NCBI GenBank assembly: GCA_015061495.1
Contig: SUWL01000001.1
Span: forward strand, 1 to 64,000
Direction: 5' to 3'
Length of the DNA: 64,000 nucleotides
From: Lentisphaerota bacterium
GTDB taxonomy: Bacteria > Verrucomicrobiota > Lentisphaeria > Victivallales > Victivallaceae
Shown here: positions 8,958 through 19,580 of the stretch, one piece after another
Numbering within the stretch: the stretch's first letter is position 1
Layout of the letters: each line of letters starts with the position of its first letter
Notes under the pieces: generated by a model
The model's database searches: none
Seen by the model: only the letters and a program-made list of their open reading frames with translations
Told to the model about the DNA's origin: nothing
Made by a program: the position numbers and the translations under genes

Positions 8958-10831
8958 ATCCATCTCTGGCACCAGTTAGAAAAAAGATCGTTCTGCTGGC
9001 GGGGATTTGCCTGATTCTGACCGGAGCATTGGTGTACCGTTTCTACGTGGTGCAAATCGTCCGGCATGAGGAGCTGCTCAAAGAGGCGGAGAGCCGTTAC
9101 ACCATCCGCGAAGGCAAAATGCGTCAACGCGGCAGGATATTGGATGCTGACGGCAATCTGCTGGTCGGCAGTCTGCCCCGTATTTACGTGGTTTGTTCGC
9201 CTTATTCCATCGTTGTTGAACCGTTTGCACACATGGAGAAGTCCTTGAAAAAAGGTGTCCGTGAGAGAATCCCCGCCCGCCGGGAAAAACGCCGCAGGAT
9301 GGTCGCGGATCTGCTCGGAGAATTTTTTGACGGTTCAGCAGATGAGTTTTACAATGAACTCGATCCGTGGCGGGAAACCGTTGACCGCCACGGGAAAAGG
9401 ATCAAGGTCAAACGGCAGCATTTGGTGATCGCCAAAGCGGCAGATCCGCACCAGGTCAATTTGTTCAAAGCTGCGATGAAAGAGAAAAAACTTCATTTGG
9501 GCGGATTCCGTTTTGAGGATATTTACATCCGGGACTATCCCAAAGGGCGTATGCTTGCCAATTTGATCGGTTTTGCCAATATCGGCAAAGGAGTCAATTC
9601 TGAATTGGGCGGTCTGGAAAGAAGCATCGGCGAAACTTTGCGGGCAAAGGACAGTATTCAAAAAATCCAGCAGAGCGGACGCGGCAGATGGCTGGCATAC
9701 GGTGTGAATGAAGTTGAAGAAGCCGGATACGATGGTGACGATATCTATCTGACGGTCAAAGAACCGATACAGGCGATTCTGGAGGAGGAACTTGATGCGG
9801 CGCAGGAGCTTCGCAATGCTTCGTTTGTTTACGCCGTGATCGTCGATCCGCGCACCGGAAATATCCTGGCAATGAGCCAGCGTCCCAACTTCGATCCCCG
9901 GGATCCGGAAAGTATCAAAAACGGTTATTTCGCCAATGCACTGGCGGGAAATGCTTATGAACCCGGTTCCGTAATGAAGCCATTTACCGTGGCAAAAGCA
10001 CTGGACGAGGGAGTCATCACCAAAGATTCGATCATTGATTGCGGAAATTCTGCGGTCTGGTCATATTACGGCGCCCGGAAACGCGATCCGCGCGGTTACG
10101 GAAAAATGACTCCGGGAGGAGTCCTGAAAAAATCCAGCAACATCGGTACTGCCAAACTGGCGTTGTATATGGGCGAACCGATGGTTTATCAGATGTTCAA
10201 AGATTTCCGTTTCGGCGAATTGTCCGGATTGCCTCTGGGAGCGGAGTCGCGGGGCAGATTGCCCAGATATCCATTTCCGGATAAAGTTACGATCACCAGT
10301 GTGCCGATCGGTTATTCCGTGCAGGTGACGGCATTGCAGCTGGCAAGAGCATATTGTGCGCTCGCCAATGGCGGAAAAATGCCGGAACTGCGTTTGCTGG
10401 ACAGACGGCGTTCAGGAGAGAGCGGTGCTGTTGCCAAATATCCGCTTGCCGCGCCGAAGCAGGTATTTAAAAATCCGGATACGGCGGCAAAAGTCACTGA
10501 AATGCTCGTTTCTGTAACAGATTTGGACGGCACCGGTAAGCGGGCGAGGATCCCCGGATTCGTGGTCGCCGGCAAAACCGGAACCAGTCAGATGGTGATC
10601 GGCGGGTCTTATGACAATGCGCCTTACCGGGCGAGTTTTTGCGGTTATGTTCCGGCATACCGTCCGGAATTGGTGATGGTGATCACCTTTGAAGGACTTG
10701 ATCCTAAAAAGGATCATGGCGGCGGCAATGTGGCGGCACCGGTTTTTCAGAAGACCATGAGCCGGGTTTTGAAATTGCTCAATGTGACTCCGGATTTCCC
10801 GGATCAGTTGACGAAAAAAGGGCGCAGATGA
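8954..10831 (+). CDS. ftsI: Peptidoglycan D,D-transpeptidase FtsI/PBP2-like
   Basis: EPGSVMKPFTVAKAL (SxxK), SSN motif, VAGKTGTSQ (KTG). Confidence 0.93.
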   Translation: MNPSLAPVRKKIVLLAGICLILTGALVYRFYVVQIVRHEELLKEAESRYTIREGKMRQRGRILDADGNLLVGSLPRIYVVCSPYSIVVEPFAHMEKSLKKGVRERIPARREKRRRMVADLLGEFFDGSADEFYNELDPWRETVDRHGKRIKVKRQHLVIAKAADPHQVNLFKAAMKEKKLHLGGFRFEDIYIRDYPKGRMLANLIGFANIGKGVNSELGGLERSIGETLRAKDSIQKIQQSGRGRWLAYGVNEVEEAGYDGDDIYLTVKEPIQAILEEELDAAQELRNASFVYAVIVDPRTGNILAMSQRPNFDPRDPESIKNGYFANALAGNAYEPGSVMKPFTVAKALDEGVITKDSIIDCGNSAVWSYYGARKRDPRGYGKMTPGGVLKKSSNIGTAKLALYMGEPMVYQMFKDFRFGELSGLPLGAESRGRLPRYPFPDKVTITSVPIGYSVQVTALQLARAYCALANGGKMPELRLLDRRRSGESGAVAKYPLAAPKQVFKNPDTAAKVTEMLVSVTDLDGTGKRARIPGFVVAGKTGTSQMVIGGSYDNAPYRASFCGYVPAYRPELVMVITFEGLDPKKDHGGGNVAAPVFQKTMSRVLKLLNVTPDFPDQLTKKGRR

Positions 10832-10863
10832 TCTTGTATATCATCTGTCGCTTTACCTTGAAA

Positions 10864-10889
10864 GTCAAAAAAAGGCGGTTTTTTTTGAC
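10864..10889. terminator. Possible terminator or attenuator hairpin after ftsI
   Basis: GTCAAAAAAA-GGCGGT-TTTTTTTGAC inverted repeat. Confidence 0.4.
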
Positions 10890-10987
10890 GGTGTGAAATA
10901 TTCTGCAGAATTTTTCCGTTAATAAGATGTGTGTGGATCATGGACTTGTTACCCGGAAACAAATTTTATTCAGAAAGGCAGTGTATT

Positions 10988-11656
10988 ATGAATGGCAAAT
11001 TTTTTCTGTTCCTGTTAAGTGCTGTGTTGTGCTGTTTTGCGGCGAAGGGCGATGAAAGTGAAAATATTTCCCGTGAAGGCCGCGGCTTTAACCGCGGCGG
11101 TTTCAATCGCGGCATAGAGCGCGGCGGTTTCAATCGCGGTAATCGCGGCAATCGCGGCAGCGGTATGCGCAGTGCCGTCTTTGCAGAAGTGGAGATCGCT
11201 AAAAAATTCCCTGAAAAATATGCTGAAGTCGATGCCCTGCGGGAAAAATACGAAGCTGAACTTGCTGAATTGGCAAAAAAATCCGGTGTTGAACTCCCCC
11301 GGAGCATGGAGTCAAAAATGCGCCAGATCCGCAAAGCTGACCCCGCCGCATTTGATGCTGCCGTTGAAAAGATGAAAACTTCCCCCCGGGAAGGCATGCA
11401 GCTGCTCAATGCTGCCGCCGCCAAAGCCGGAGTCACTTTGTTCCCCTCATTCGGCGGACGTGACCGCGGCGGTATCCGGGCTGAACAGCAGCCTCCTGCT
11501 CCGCAGCGCATGTCGAAAACTCCGAGTTTGAGCAAACTGCGTAAAAAATATCCGGAGCAGATGAAAAAATATGATGCTCTGCGGTCCAAAGACCCTGCCG
11601 GAGCAAAAAAAATGTTGCTTGAGATCATCGAAATGGATAAGAGTGCGGCAAAGTGA
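10988..11656 (+). CDS. Secreted protein of unknown function with Gly/Arg/Asn-Phe repeats
   Basis: Signal peptide MNGKFFLFLLSAVLCCFAAKG; RGFNRGGFNRGIERGGFNRGNRGNRGSG repeat; stop overlaps the start of the next T2SS ORF. Confidence 0.75.
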   Translation: MNGKFFLFLLSAVLCCFAAKGDESENISREGRGFNRGGFNRGIERGGFNRGNRGNRGSGMRSAVFAEVEIAKKFPEKYAEVDALREKYEAELAELAKKSGVELPRSMESKMRQIRKADPAAFDAAVEKMKTSPREGMQLLNAAAAKAGVTLFPSFGGRDRGGIRAEQQPPAPQRMSKTPSLSKLRKKYPEQMKKYDALRSKDPAGAKKMLLEIIEMDKSAAK

Positions 11657-12906
11657 AAATTTTTTGGCAAAAGTTTCATTTCAGCCGGAGTTTTTCGGTA
11701 ATTTCCGGCGGTTCAGAATATGTGCGCGGCGGCAAATTCATCCGCAGAGGCAAAATGTGGAAACTTGCCGGAATATTCGAGGAAAAAATCGATCCGGCAC
11801 ATCCCGGCAACGCTTGGAAAAAGGTCGCTAAAAGTGTGGGTAAAGCTGAATTTTGTGCGGTGACCGGCAAAATCAGTGATGCTTCATTTTTTCGTTTCCA
11901 ATCTGCGGAAATGAGCAGTGCCTCCCAGCGTGGAGCGGTCGATTTTGAATTACCGCGCCATGTGTTGCAGGTTCCGGAAAAATACTGCACCCAATTCTGT
12001 CCATCCGGCAGAATTCCGGATGATCCATCCGGTATCATTGTCAATGCGGCAGTGTTTCCGGAAAAGAGCATCCGGGAATTTGCATCATTTCTGAATGATG
12101 CCGGAGTGCAGGCTGATGAGTATGTGTTTCCGCTGTTGGCACTGGATGAGGAGAATGATACGCTCTATCTGCCGGAAATCGATCCGGAGTTCGGTTATGT
12201 CAGAGATTCCTGGATGCCGATGCCAAATGCAGAGTGTGTCAAAGCTAATGTGACTGTCTGGGAAAACCGGTTGAGGAAACGTTTTATTCTGCCGCGCGGT
12301 GAAAATTTTGTTTTTGCCGACTTTTTGCAGCTGCTGCTTGCTGCATCGGTGGTCGTTTCCGGGAAGTTCCGCAATGAGCCGGAAGCATTCCGGGTTTTGC
12401 CGGACAACGTCCGTCCGGTACGGTTCCGGGGCCATTTGATCATGTCCGGTCTGCTGGTTCTGCTGCTGGTCGTATCGCTGATCTGGCGTTTTACGTTGAC
12501 CTACGGCGGAGATATCACCGCTTACCGCAAGATCACTTCAGAGATCAAACAGCTCAAACATAAAAGTTCGGAATTGAAAGCGGCAAACAAGCGGTCATCC
12601 AAAGAACTTAAAGAGATGAACCGTCTGGTTTCCATGACCGTCGGAGAGGCCGAAGCGATTGCAGAATTTGCCCTCATTTCGGAAAAACTCCCCAAGGATG
12701 TACTGGTATCCAGCATCCGTTGGAATGAAACTGATATCGACGTGGTGATGCAGAGCGAAGATGGCAATTTTGATTACGATGCCTTGTTCCGGCCGCTGAA
12801 AATGTGGAAAGTTACCCAGCAGCAGCGGCAGAACCCCGGCAGTGCAGTGGCGACTATCACGTTGAAACTGACTCCTTACAACCCAAAGGAGCAAAGTAAA
12901 AAATGA
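11653..12906 (+). CDS. GspL/PilN-like type II secretion inner-membrane protein
   Basis: One TM near the C-terminal third (MSGLLVLLLVVSLIWRF) followed by coiled coil; first of the L-M-C-D-E-F-G series. Confidence 0.55.
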   Translation: MKIFWQKFHFSRSFSVISGGSEYVRGGKFIRRGKMWKLAGIFEEKIDPAHPGNAWKKVAKSVGKAEFCAVTGKISDASFFRFQSAEMSSASQRGAVDFELPRHVLQVPEKYCTQFCPSGRIPDDPSGIIVNAAVFPEKSIREFASFLNDAGVQADEYVFPLLALDEENDTLYLPEIDPEFGYVRDSWMPMPNAECVKANVTVWENRLRKRFILPRGENFVFADFLQLLLAASVVVSGKFRNEPEAFRVLPDNVRPVRFRGHLIMSGLLVLLLVVSLIWRFTLTYGGDITAYRKITSEIKQLKHKSSELKAANKRSSKELKEMNRLVSMTVGEAEAIAEFALISEKLPKDVLVSSIRWNETDIDVVMQSEDGNFDYDALFRPLKMWKVTQQQRQNPGSAVATITLKLTPYNPKEQSKK

Positions 12907-13628
12907 GTTTGAAACAGTTTGCATCGACCAGAAAAGGTCAGTTGATAATTTGTTGTTCGATCCTTGCTGCGGTATGGGGATTTCTGCTTTTCCGCTTCGG
13001 CTCTTCATACCTCAAAGATCTGCCCAATAAAAAGAAGATCGAAAAAGCCAGTCAGGAGTTGGAAAAGGTTCGTGCTGATTACAACAAACATTACTCCGAG
13101 AGCCGGTATAACAAGGCGGTCGCTCAAAGCTACCGGGATCTGGCAGCATCCGCCTGGATAACTTCGCTGGATGGCAATGTGGAAACCTCATTGCGCCGCA
13201 AAATCAGTGCGGTTTCCGGAGAATTGAAGTTCCGGTTGAACAGTATCGGACCGGTACGCACCGGCAGGATCAATCATGAATTTGTTTACGCCGACATCAG
13301 TATTCAGGGGGCAGGAGAGTTGAATGATGTGATCCGTTTCCTTGCCGGTCTTGCCAAGATCCAGCCGCGGCTTTCATGGCGGCAGTTGGATTTGCGGCCG
13401 GATACCCGTTTCCGGCGTACCACCGGAGCGGGCAGTGCCAATCTGGCAGCGCAATTCAACAATGTTCCGGCGACCCGGTTGAATTTCCGGGGGACATTGC
13501 GGGTACTGGTCTACGAGGGTAAACTTACTCCGGAAGAGCTGAATATCGATCGCCAGGCAGTGGCGGATACCGGCAGTGATATGGATATCCCGGCAGATGA
13601 AAATATGCAGGAGGTTCAAGTATTATGA
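12903..13628 (+). CDS. GspM/PilO-like type II secretion protein
   Basis: N-terminal TM plus coiled coil; position between the L-like and C-like genes. Confidence 0.55.
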   Translation: MSLKQFASTRKGQLIICCSILAAVWGFLLFRFGSSYLKDLPNKKKIEKASQELEKVRADYNKHYSESRYNKAVAQSYRDLAASAWITSLDGNVETSLRRKISAVSGELKFRLNSIGPVRTGRINHEFVYADISIQGAGELNDVIRFLAGLAKIQPRLSWRQLDLRPDTRFRRTTGAGSANLAAQFNNVPATRLNFRGTLRVLVYEGKLTPEELNIDRQAVADTGSDMDIPADENMQEVQVL

Positions 13629-14389
13629 AAAAGATCCTGATCATGCTTAATCTGATCCTTGCCGGAATCGTCGGTATTTCGGTGTTGAGCAATCTGACGC
13701 TCAAAGTGAAAAAAGAGAATGAATCCGGCGCAAAAGTTAAAAAAGTTCAGAAAAATACCACTGCCAAACGCAAGAAAAACAGTGCGGAAAAAGTTGAAGC
13801 CGTTGACGGAAACACATCGGTATTGAAAACTCCGGATGAGGCATGGAGTGTCATCGTTGAACAGGACGTATTCAATCAGATCCGCAGTCCGCTTGCCAAT
13901 ATGCGGGTCGGACAGGGCGATATGACTCTGGTCGGAGTGGTCGCCGGTAAAGCTGCGATCGTGAAAAACAATGCCCGCAACCGGCAGTTTAATCCCTATC
14001 TCGCTCAAGCCCAGCGGATGGCTGGCAGTATGAGCGGCAGACCGGCGATGGGGCGCTTTACCCAGTGGAGCCAGATGAGCGGGCGCAACAGCGGACCTGC
14101 CCAGCAGTATATCCGTTTGGGTGAAAGCACTTCCAGCGGTTATACTTTGGCTGAAGTTACCCGTTCCCGGGCAGTGTTTGTCCGTGGAAATGACAAACTT
14201 GAGTTGGAATTGCAGGATCCCTCCAAAAACCGTGCTGCCGCCCGCCGGAGCGGTCAGCGGCTCAATGCGACCCAGCAGTTCCAGCAGGCGCAGATGTTTA
14301 TGCAGTCGCAGATGATCCGTACCATGCGTGAGATCCAGCGCAACAGCAACAGTAACCGTGCGCCGCAGGGAAATCGCAACCGGCGATGA
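13625..14389 (+). CDS. GspC/PilP-like type II secretion protein
   Basis: N-terminal TM; DVFNQIRSPLANMRVGQGDMTLVGVVAGKAAIVKN resembles a GspC homology region; directly upstream of the secretin. Confidence 0.55.
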   Translation: MKKILIMLNLILAGIVGISVLSNLTLKVKKENESGAKVKKVQKNTTAKRKKNSAEKVEAVDGNTSVLKTPDEAWSVIVEQDVFNQIRSPLANMRVGQGDMTLVGVVAGKAAIVKNNARNRQFNPYLAQAQRMAGSMSGRPAMGRFTQWSQMSGRNSGPAQQYIRLGESTSSGYTLAEVTRSRAVFVRGNDKLELELQDPSKNRAAARRSGQRLNATQQFQQAQMFMQSQMIRTMREIQRNSNSNRAPQGNRNRR

Positions 14390-14430
14390 ATTGATATTGA
14401 ACACAGTAATAAGTGATAAAATAACGGAGA

Positions 14431-16785
14431 ATGATGATGAAACAAGGGTGTGTGAAATTCATGCGGTACAGTGCCGCCGGAGTGTTGGCGATGCTGTTGT
14501 TGAGTTCCTGTACCACCGGAAATGATGACAAACCGGTGAAAAATGCAGATCGCTTCGCTTTCCTGCATAAAGATCAGCAGACAAATCCTGCCGGTAAAGG
14601 TGAAAGTATCGACGATGAAAAAATTTCTCCCAAAAAAGAGGTCGAACCGGTCATCTCTCCGGAAAGGATGAAAAGTCTCGGTCTTGCCGCCGCTCCGGAA
14701 GTGCCCGCAGAAAAACTGATCTCCGAAAAGCCGAAATTTTACGAGGATATCATCGCTCTCAACGGTGATGAATTACTGGATGTTTCACTGGTATTCAACA
14801 GTGCGCCGTTGCTGGATGTGCTTTCCGCATTCGGAGATCTGCTGGAATTCAACTTTTCGGCAGACAGTGCCCTCAATGGTACAGTCACGCTTAATTTGAA
14901 CAGCAAAATGACCCGCCGGGAGTTGTGGAACGCCTTTGACCGGATGCTTTTCCTTGCCGGAGCCGGAGTTAAAGTCGATGAATTTGACAAAGGCGTTCTC
15001 CTGCGGGTAATGAGCATGAATAAACTTGCCATGCAGCCGGATTCCAAAGCCGGTGTGGATACCGAAATCTACTACCGCCAGCTCCGCAATGCCACTGCCA
15101 ACGAGGTCATCCGGCAGATCCGGGCGTTTGTCGGCAGCGGCGCGATCTGCGTGGAACTTGCCCGTCCCAATGCCATTATGGTGTGCGACTCCCAGGAAAA
15201 TATGCCCAAACTCCGCCAGATCATCGAATATCTCGATCAGAGCGGCAAAGCCGGATGGCCGAGAATGCTCATTCCCTGCAACAATGTTCTGCCGCACAAA
15301 GTCGCCAATGAACTGCAGGAAATTTTGCCGGTTCTGGGCTTGAATATCTACAAAACCACCGATCGTACCGTCGCTCCCGGAGCGGTACAGATCGTCGGAC
15401 TTGACCGGATGCGGATGATCGTGGTTTCCGCCGCCACGCAGGAGGCGATCGAATTGGTCGCCGAATGGATCAAACTGCTGGATGTTGCCGGCAGCGATGA
15501 TCAGGAGAATGTCTTTGTTTACAAAGTGCGTTACAATAAAGCCGCCCACCTTGCCCGGGCTCTGGCGGTGATCTTTGAGACCCAGGGTACTTCGCTGACC
15601 ACCGATGCCGCCACCGGCAGGACGAAAACTGAAACGATCAACTCCCCGGTCACGCGCAATACCAACCGTTCCACCGGCAGAGCTTCCAGCCGTTCGGATG
15701 TGGTCAACGTCGGAACCAATATCCAGACCGATCAGGATTCCAAAATTTTCGGAGCCACCGTGAGGGTCTTTGCCGACGGTGTGCTCAACCGTCTGGTACT
15801 GCGCTGTACTCCCCGGACGTATGCTTCGGTAAAAGCGCTGCTGGAAAAACTCGATGTAGTTCCCGCCCAGGTGCTTTTGCAGGTGCTGATGGTGGAAGTC
15901 ACTTTGACTGAATCAACCCAGTTCGGATTGGAATTTTCCGGTACCGCCAGCCATGGCAACACCATGATGCAGTTCGGTACCAATTACAGTAACAACAGTT
16001 CCGGGGGCAATACGCTCAATCCCTTTATCACCGATGCCAACGGCAAAACGGTAGTCCGTTCCGGAAGCAACCGGCAGGATGGCATGACCATCGGTATTGC
16101 GGATAAAAATAATCCGCAGCAGCAGTTCGGCTACATCCGGGCGCAGGCGGGCAATGGACAGGTCAAAGTGATTTCCAGTCCGCAGCTGCTGGTTTCCAGC
16201 CATACTGAAGCCAGGATCAATGTCGGTCAGTCCGTACCCACGGTTTCCGGCAGTGTCAGCAGTACCGATGGCGGGGTCACCGATGCCATTGAATACAAAG
16301 ATACCGGTGTCGGCTTGACGGTCACTCCCTATGTGACCAGCACTGATCTGATTTCGCTGGACATCAAGCAGACCATGTCCCAGGCAACGGCGAATACGCT
16401 TTCACCGGACATCAAATCTCCGATCATCACCACCCGTGAGATCGACACCAGCATGACCATTGCCAACGGACAGACCATGATTTTGGGCGGCCTGATCCAG
16501 GAGCGTACCAATGATACGCTGGATTCACTGCCGATCATCAACAAGATACCTTTCCTCAAACGTCTGCTCGGTTCGACGAATGCTTCGGTGGAACGCACTG
16601 AAGTGCTGGTGCTGATCACCGGTTACATCGTCAATGAACACAGCAAGGTCGAAGAATTGGTCAAGCGTTATGACGATGCGATCAAGGCGCTCAACGAATA
16701 TGATGCAACCCTCGGAGACAAGACGGATGCTGATAAGAAAAAGGCGCGCAGTGTACTCTTTCAGGATAAGGAATTCTGGCTGTGA
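14431..16785 (+). CDS. gspD: Type II secretion secretin, predicted lipoprotein
   Basis: Lipobox LLLSSC; N-domains; VPAQVLLQVLMVEVTL; GQTMILGGLIQERTNDTLDSLPIINKIPFLKRLLGSTNASVERTEVLVLITGYIV. Confidence 0.92.
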   Translation: MMMKQGCVKFMRYSAAGVLAMLLLSSCTTGNDDKPVKNADRFAFLHKDQQTNPAGKGESIDDEKISPKKEVEPVISPERMKSLGLAAAPEVPAEKLISEKPKFYEDIIALNGDELLDVSLVFNSAPLLDVLSAFGDLLEFNFSADSALNGTVTLNLNSKMTRRELWNAFDRMLFLAGAGVKVDEFDKGVLLRVMSMNKLAMQPDSKAGVDTEIYYRQLRNATANEVIRQIRAFVGSGAICVELARPNAIMVCDSQENMPKLRQIIEYLDQSGKAGWPRMLIPCNNVLPHKVANELQEILPVLGLNIYKTTDRTVAPGAVQIVGLDRMRMIVVSAATQEAIELVAEWIKLLDVAGSDDQENVFVYKVRYNKAAHLARALAVIFETQGTSLTTDAATGRTKTETINSPVTRNTNRSTGRASSRSDVVNVGTNIQTDQDSKIFGATVRVFADGVLNRLVLRCTPRTYASVKALLEKLDVVPAQVLLQVLMVEVTLTESTQFGLEFSGTASHGNTMMQFGTNYSNNSSGGNTLNPFITDANGKTVVRSGSNRQDGMTIGIADKNNPQQQFGYIRAQAGNGQVKVISSPQLLVSSHTEARINVGQSVPTVSGSVSSTDGGVTDAIEYKDTGVGLTVTPYVTSTDLISLDIKQTMSQATANTLSPDIKSPIITTREIDTSMTIANGQTMILGGLIQERTNDTLDSLPIINKIPFLKRLLGSTNASVERTEVLVLITGYIVNEHSKVEELVKRYDDAIKALNEYDATLGDKTDADKKKARSVLFQDKEFWL

Positions 16786-18362
16786 GTACTCCGAAATTTG
16801 ATCTTAATGGCGCGCTGGCGAAGATCGGTGCCGAATTTGAGCGGCGTTTCCCTGAATATTCCGGTGAGAGTATCCGGGAGATCGAACGCAGGATCATTCT
16901 TGAGGGCAAGATCACTGAAGCCGCTCTGGTTGAACTTTACTCCAATGCCTTTGAAGTGCCGGTGCTGGAAGAAGATGAGATCGTCCTGCCGGAAATGCGG
17001 GAAGATGTTTCCCTGGCATTTTTCAATGCGCACGATTGCGTGGCATTGGAATTTGAGGATGAGTGTGTGACGCTGCTGGTGGCATCTCCGGCGGCGCTGG
17101 GTGAAATTTCATTCCAGATGAAACGGATGTGGAATTGTGATATCGCCGTCCGTTTTGTCCGCCGCCCCTTCCTTGAACGTCTGTTGAGCAAACTGCAGAA
17201 TGAAGAGGAGGAAAACAGTGAAAATGAGAATGAAGAAGATGAAAATACCCTGCGCACGCTTGCCGGAGAGGCACGGATCGTCCGGTTGGTGAATGATATT
17301 TTCACCCGGGCGCTGGAATTGGGCGCAAGTGATATCCATATCGAACCGGGAGAAACGGCGGTTTCTGTCCGCTGCCGGGTCGATGGGGTGCTTACAGAGA
17401 TCATTTCCGTACCGCTCAATCAGTTCCCTGCCATTGCTTCACGCATCAAACTGCTGGGTGGATTGAATATTGCCGAGAGCCGTTTGCCGCAGGACGGGCG
17501 AACCAATGTTTCGCTGGGCAGAATGCAGTTGGATATGCGTATCAGTACGATCCCGATCCTGACCGGCGAGAGCATCGTTCTGCGCCTGCTGAATAAGGAA
17601 AGTGTGCGTTTTGACCTCGCTCAACTGGGCATGTCCGATGCGCACTTGAAACAGTTTGAGAAACTCATACGCATTCCCCACGGCATCATTCTGGTTGTCG
17701 GCCCCACCGGCAGCGGTAAGACCACTACGCTCTACAGTGTGATCAGTCAGCTTAACGATGCGCGTAAAAAGATCATCACTATCGAAGATCCCGTGGAGTA
17801 CCGTACTGCCGGTTTGTGTCAGGTGCAGGTGAATCCCAAAATCGGAGTGACTTTTGCCGCCGGATTGCGTTCGATCGTCCGTCAGGACCCGGATATCATT
17901 CTGGTCGGAGAGATCCGGGATAAAGAAACGGCGGATATCGCGATCAATGCCGCTTTGACCGGACACCTGGTGTTAAGTACGCTTCACACCAACGATGCGG
18001 TTGGAGCCGTCACCCGTCTGCTGGATATGGGCGTGGAAAACTTCCTGGTATCCAGTGCGCTTTTCGGGGTGCTTTCCCAGCGTCTGGTGCGCAAGATCTG
18101 TCCGGTATGCCACGGTAAAAAACAGGCGGTCAAGTGCCGCAAATGCAACGGTACCGGATTCAAAGGCCGCAGCGGTATCTTTGAACTGCTGATCCTTGAT
18201 GATGACATCCGCAATGCGGTCAACCGCAATGCTTCAAGCGGTGAATTGGAAAAAATCGCCGTTTCCCACGGCATGATCACCCTCGCGGAAGACGGCGCTG
18301 CCAAAGTCGCCGCCGGGATCACCACGCAGGATGAGTTGAATCGTTCCACAGCGGAGTTGTAA
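16782..18362 (+). CDS. gspE: Type II secretion ATPase
   Basis: GPTGSGKTTTLY; ITIEDPVEY; GEIRDKETADIA; CPVC-CRKC zinc motif. Confidence 0.95.
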   Translation: MSTPKFDLNGALAKIGAEFERRFPEYSGESIREIERRIILEGKITEAALVELYSNAFEVPVLEEDEIVLPEMREDVSLAFFNAHDCVALEFEDECVTLLVASPAALGEISFQMKRMWNCDIAVRFVRRPFLERLLSKLQNEEEENSENENEEDENTLRTLAGEARIVRLVNDIFTRALELGASDIHIEPGETAVSVRCRVDGVLTEIISVPLNQFPAIASRIKLLGGLNIAESRLPQDGRTNVSLGRMQLDMRISTIPILTGESIVLRLLNKESVRFDLAQLGMSDAHLKQFEKLIRIPHGIILVVGPTGSGKTTTLYSVISQLNDARKKIITIEDPVEYRTAGLCQVQVNPKIGVTFAAGLRSIVRQDPDIILVGEIRDKETADIAINAALTGHLVLSTLHTNDAVGAVTRLLDMGVENFLVSSALFGVLSQRLVRKICPVCHGKKQAVKCRKCNGTGFKGRSGIFELLILDDDIRNAVNRNASSGELEKIAVSHGMITLAEDGAAKVAAGITTQDELNRSTAEL

Positions 18363-18368
18363 CAGACG

Positions 18369-19580
18369 ATGGCACTTTACAAGTACATAGCCGCCAAACC
18401 GGGCAAGCCTCCGGAAGAGATCGTCGTTGACGGAGATAATGAAAAAGAGGCGTTGGCGAAACTCCGCCGCCGGGGGATGATCCCGGTGCGTTTTCTGGGG
18501 ATCGACACCAATGGCGGCAAAAAGATGTGGAAAGGCGGCAAAAAGCCGGACATCTTTGAATTTACCCGTCAGCTTACACCGCTGCTTTCGGCAAATATCC
18601 AGCTTGAACAGGCATTGGCGATCATCAGTGAAGGTGCGGCGGAAGCGGTGCAGAAAGATTTTGTCAATTCACTCCGTCAGGGGTTGCATGAGGGTAAGAA
18701 ACTTTCGGAAATGGTACGTTCCTACGGTTCGCTTTTTCCGGATTACTACGCCAATCTGATCGAGAGCGGCGAAGAGAGCGGATGTCTGCCGGAGGTCACC
18801 GTTGAACTGCATAAATTCATGAGTGAAAGCCGGGATCTGAAAAACTTCATCGTATCCAGTTCGGTTTATCCCATTGTGATCTTTGCGGTGGTGATGGTGG
18901 TTTCAGTGGTGCTGTTTACGGTTTTTGTGCCGCACTTTTCGCAGATATTTGCGGATATGGGCAGGGAATTGCCCGGTTCCATGCGGATATTGAATTCGAT
19001 CGGGGCGGTTTTTAAGTGGCTCTGGTGGCTGCTGCCGCTGGCACTGGTCGGCGGCTGGTTTTTGCTCAAGCACCACTATGGTGCGGCGGAGTGGAAGCGC
19101 AAAGTCGGTGCGGTATTGATCAAAATCCCAGTGGCAGGCGGCATTATGGCTGATCTGGAAGTTTGCCGTTATTTGCGTACTCTGGCGATTCTGATCGGCA
19201 ATCACGTTGAGATCATCCGGACGGTGCGGATCGCCGGCAGGGTGATTTCCAATCCGGTCATTGCCGCCGGATTTGACGGGATCGACCGGAGGCTGAAGGG
19301 CGGTGAAAAACTTTCTGCCACGCTCAAGGATAATCCGTTTATTCCGCGCAGTACGGCAAGTATGCTGCGGGTCGGTGAAGAGTCCGGTCAGGTCGGAGAG
19401 ATGCTCGCCAATATCGCCGGCAATCTGGAAGCCGACACCCGGCAGAAGATCAAAAGAGCATTGAGTTTGTTTGAACCGCTGGTCATCATTCTGCTGGCGG
19501 TGATCGTTTTGGGAGTGGTCGTAGCGATATTTGTTGCTATGATGGAAATAAATTCTGTAACAGGAGGTCAGAAAATATGA
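18369..19580 (+). CDS. gspF: Type II secretion inner-membrane platform protein
   Basis: FEFTRQLTPLLSANIQLEQAL; ESGEESG; RVGEESGQVGEML. Confidence 0.95.
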   Translation: MALYKYIAAKPGKPPEEIVVDGDNEKEALAKLRRRGMIPVRFLGIDTNGGKKMWKGGKKPDIFEFTRQLTPLLSANIQLEQALAIISEGAAEAVQKDFVNSLRQGLHEGKKLSEMVRSYGSLFPDYYANLIESGEESGCLPEVTVELHKFMSESRDLKNFIVSSSVYPIVIFAVVMVVSVVLFTVFVPHFSQIFADMGRELPGSMRILNSIGAVFKWLWWLLPLALVGGWFLLKHHYGAAEWKRKVGAVLIKIPVAGGIMADLEVCRYLRTLAILIGNHVEIIRTVRIAGRVISNPVIAAGFDGIDRRLKGGEKLSATLKDNPFIPRSTASMLRVGEESGQVGEMLANIAGNLEADTRQKIKRALSLFEPLVIILLAVIVLGVVVAIFVAMMEINSVTGGQKI

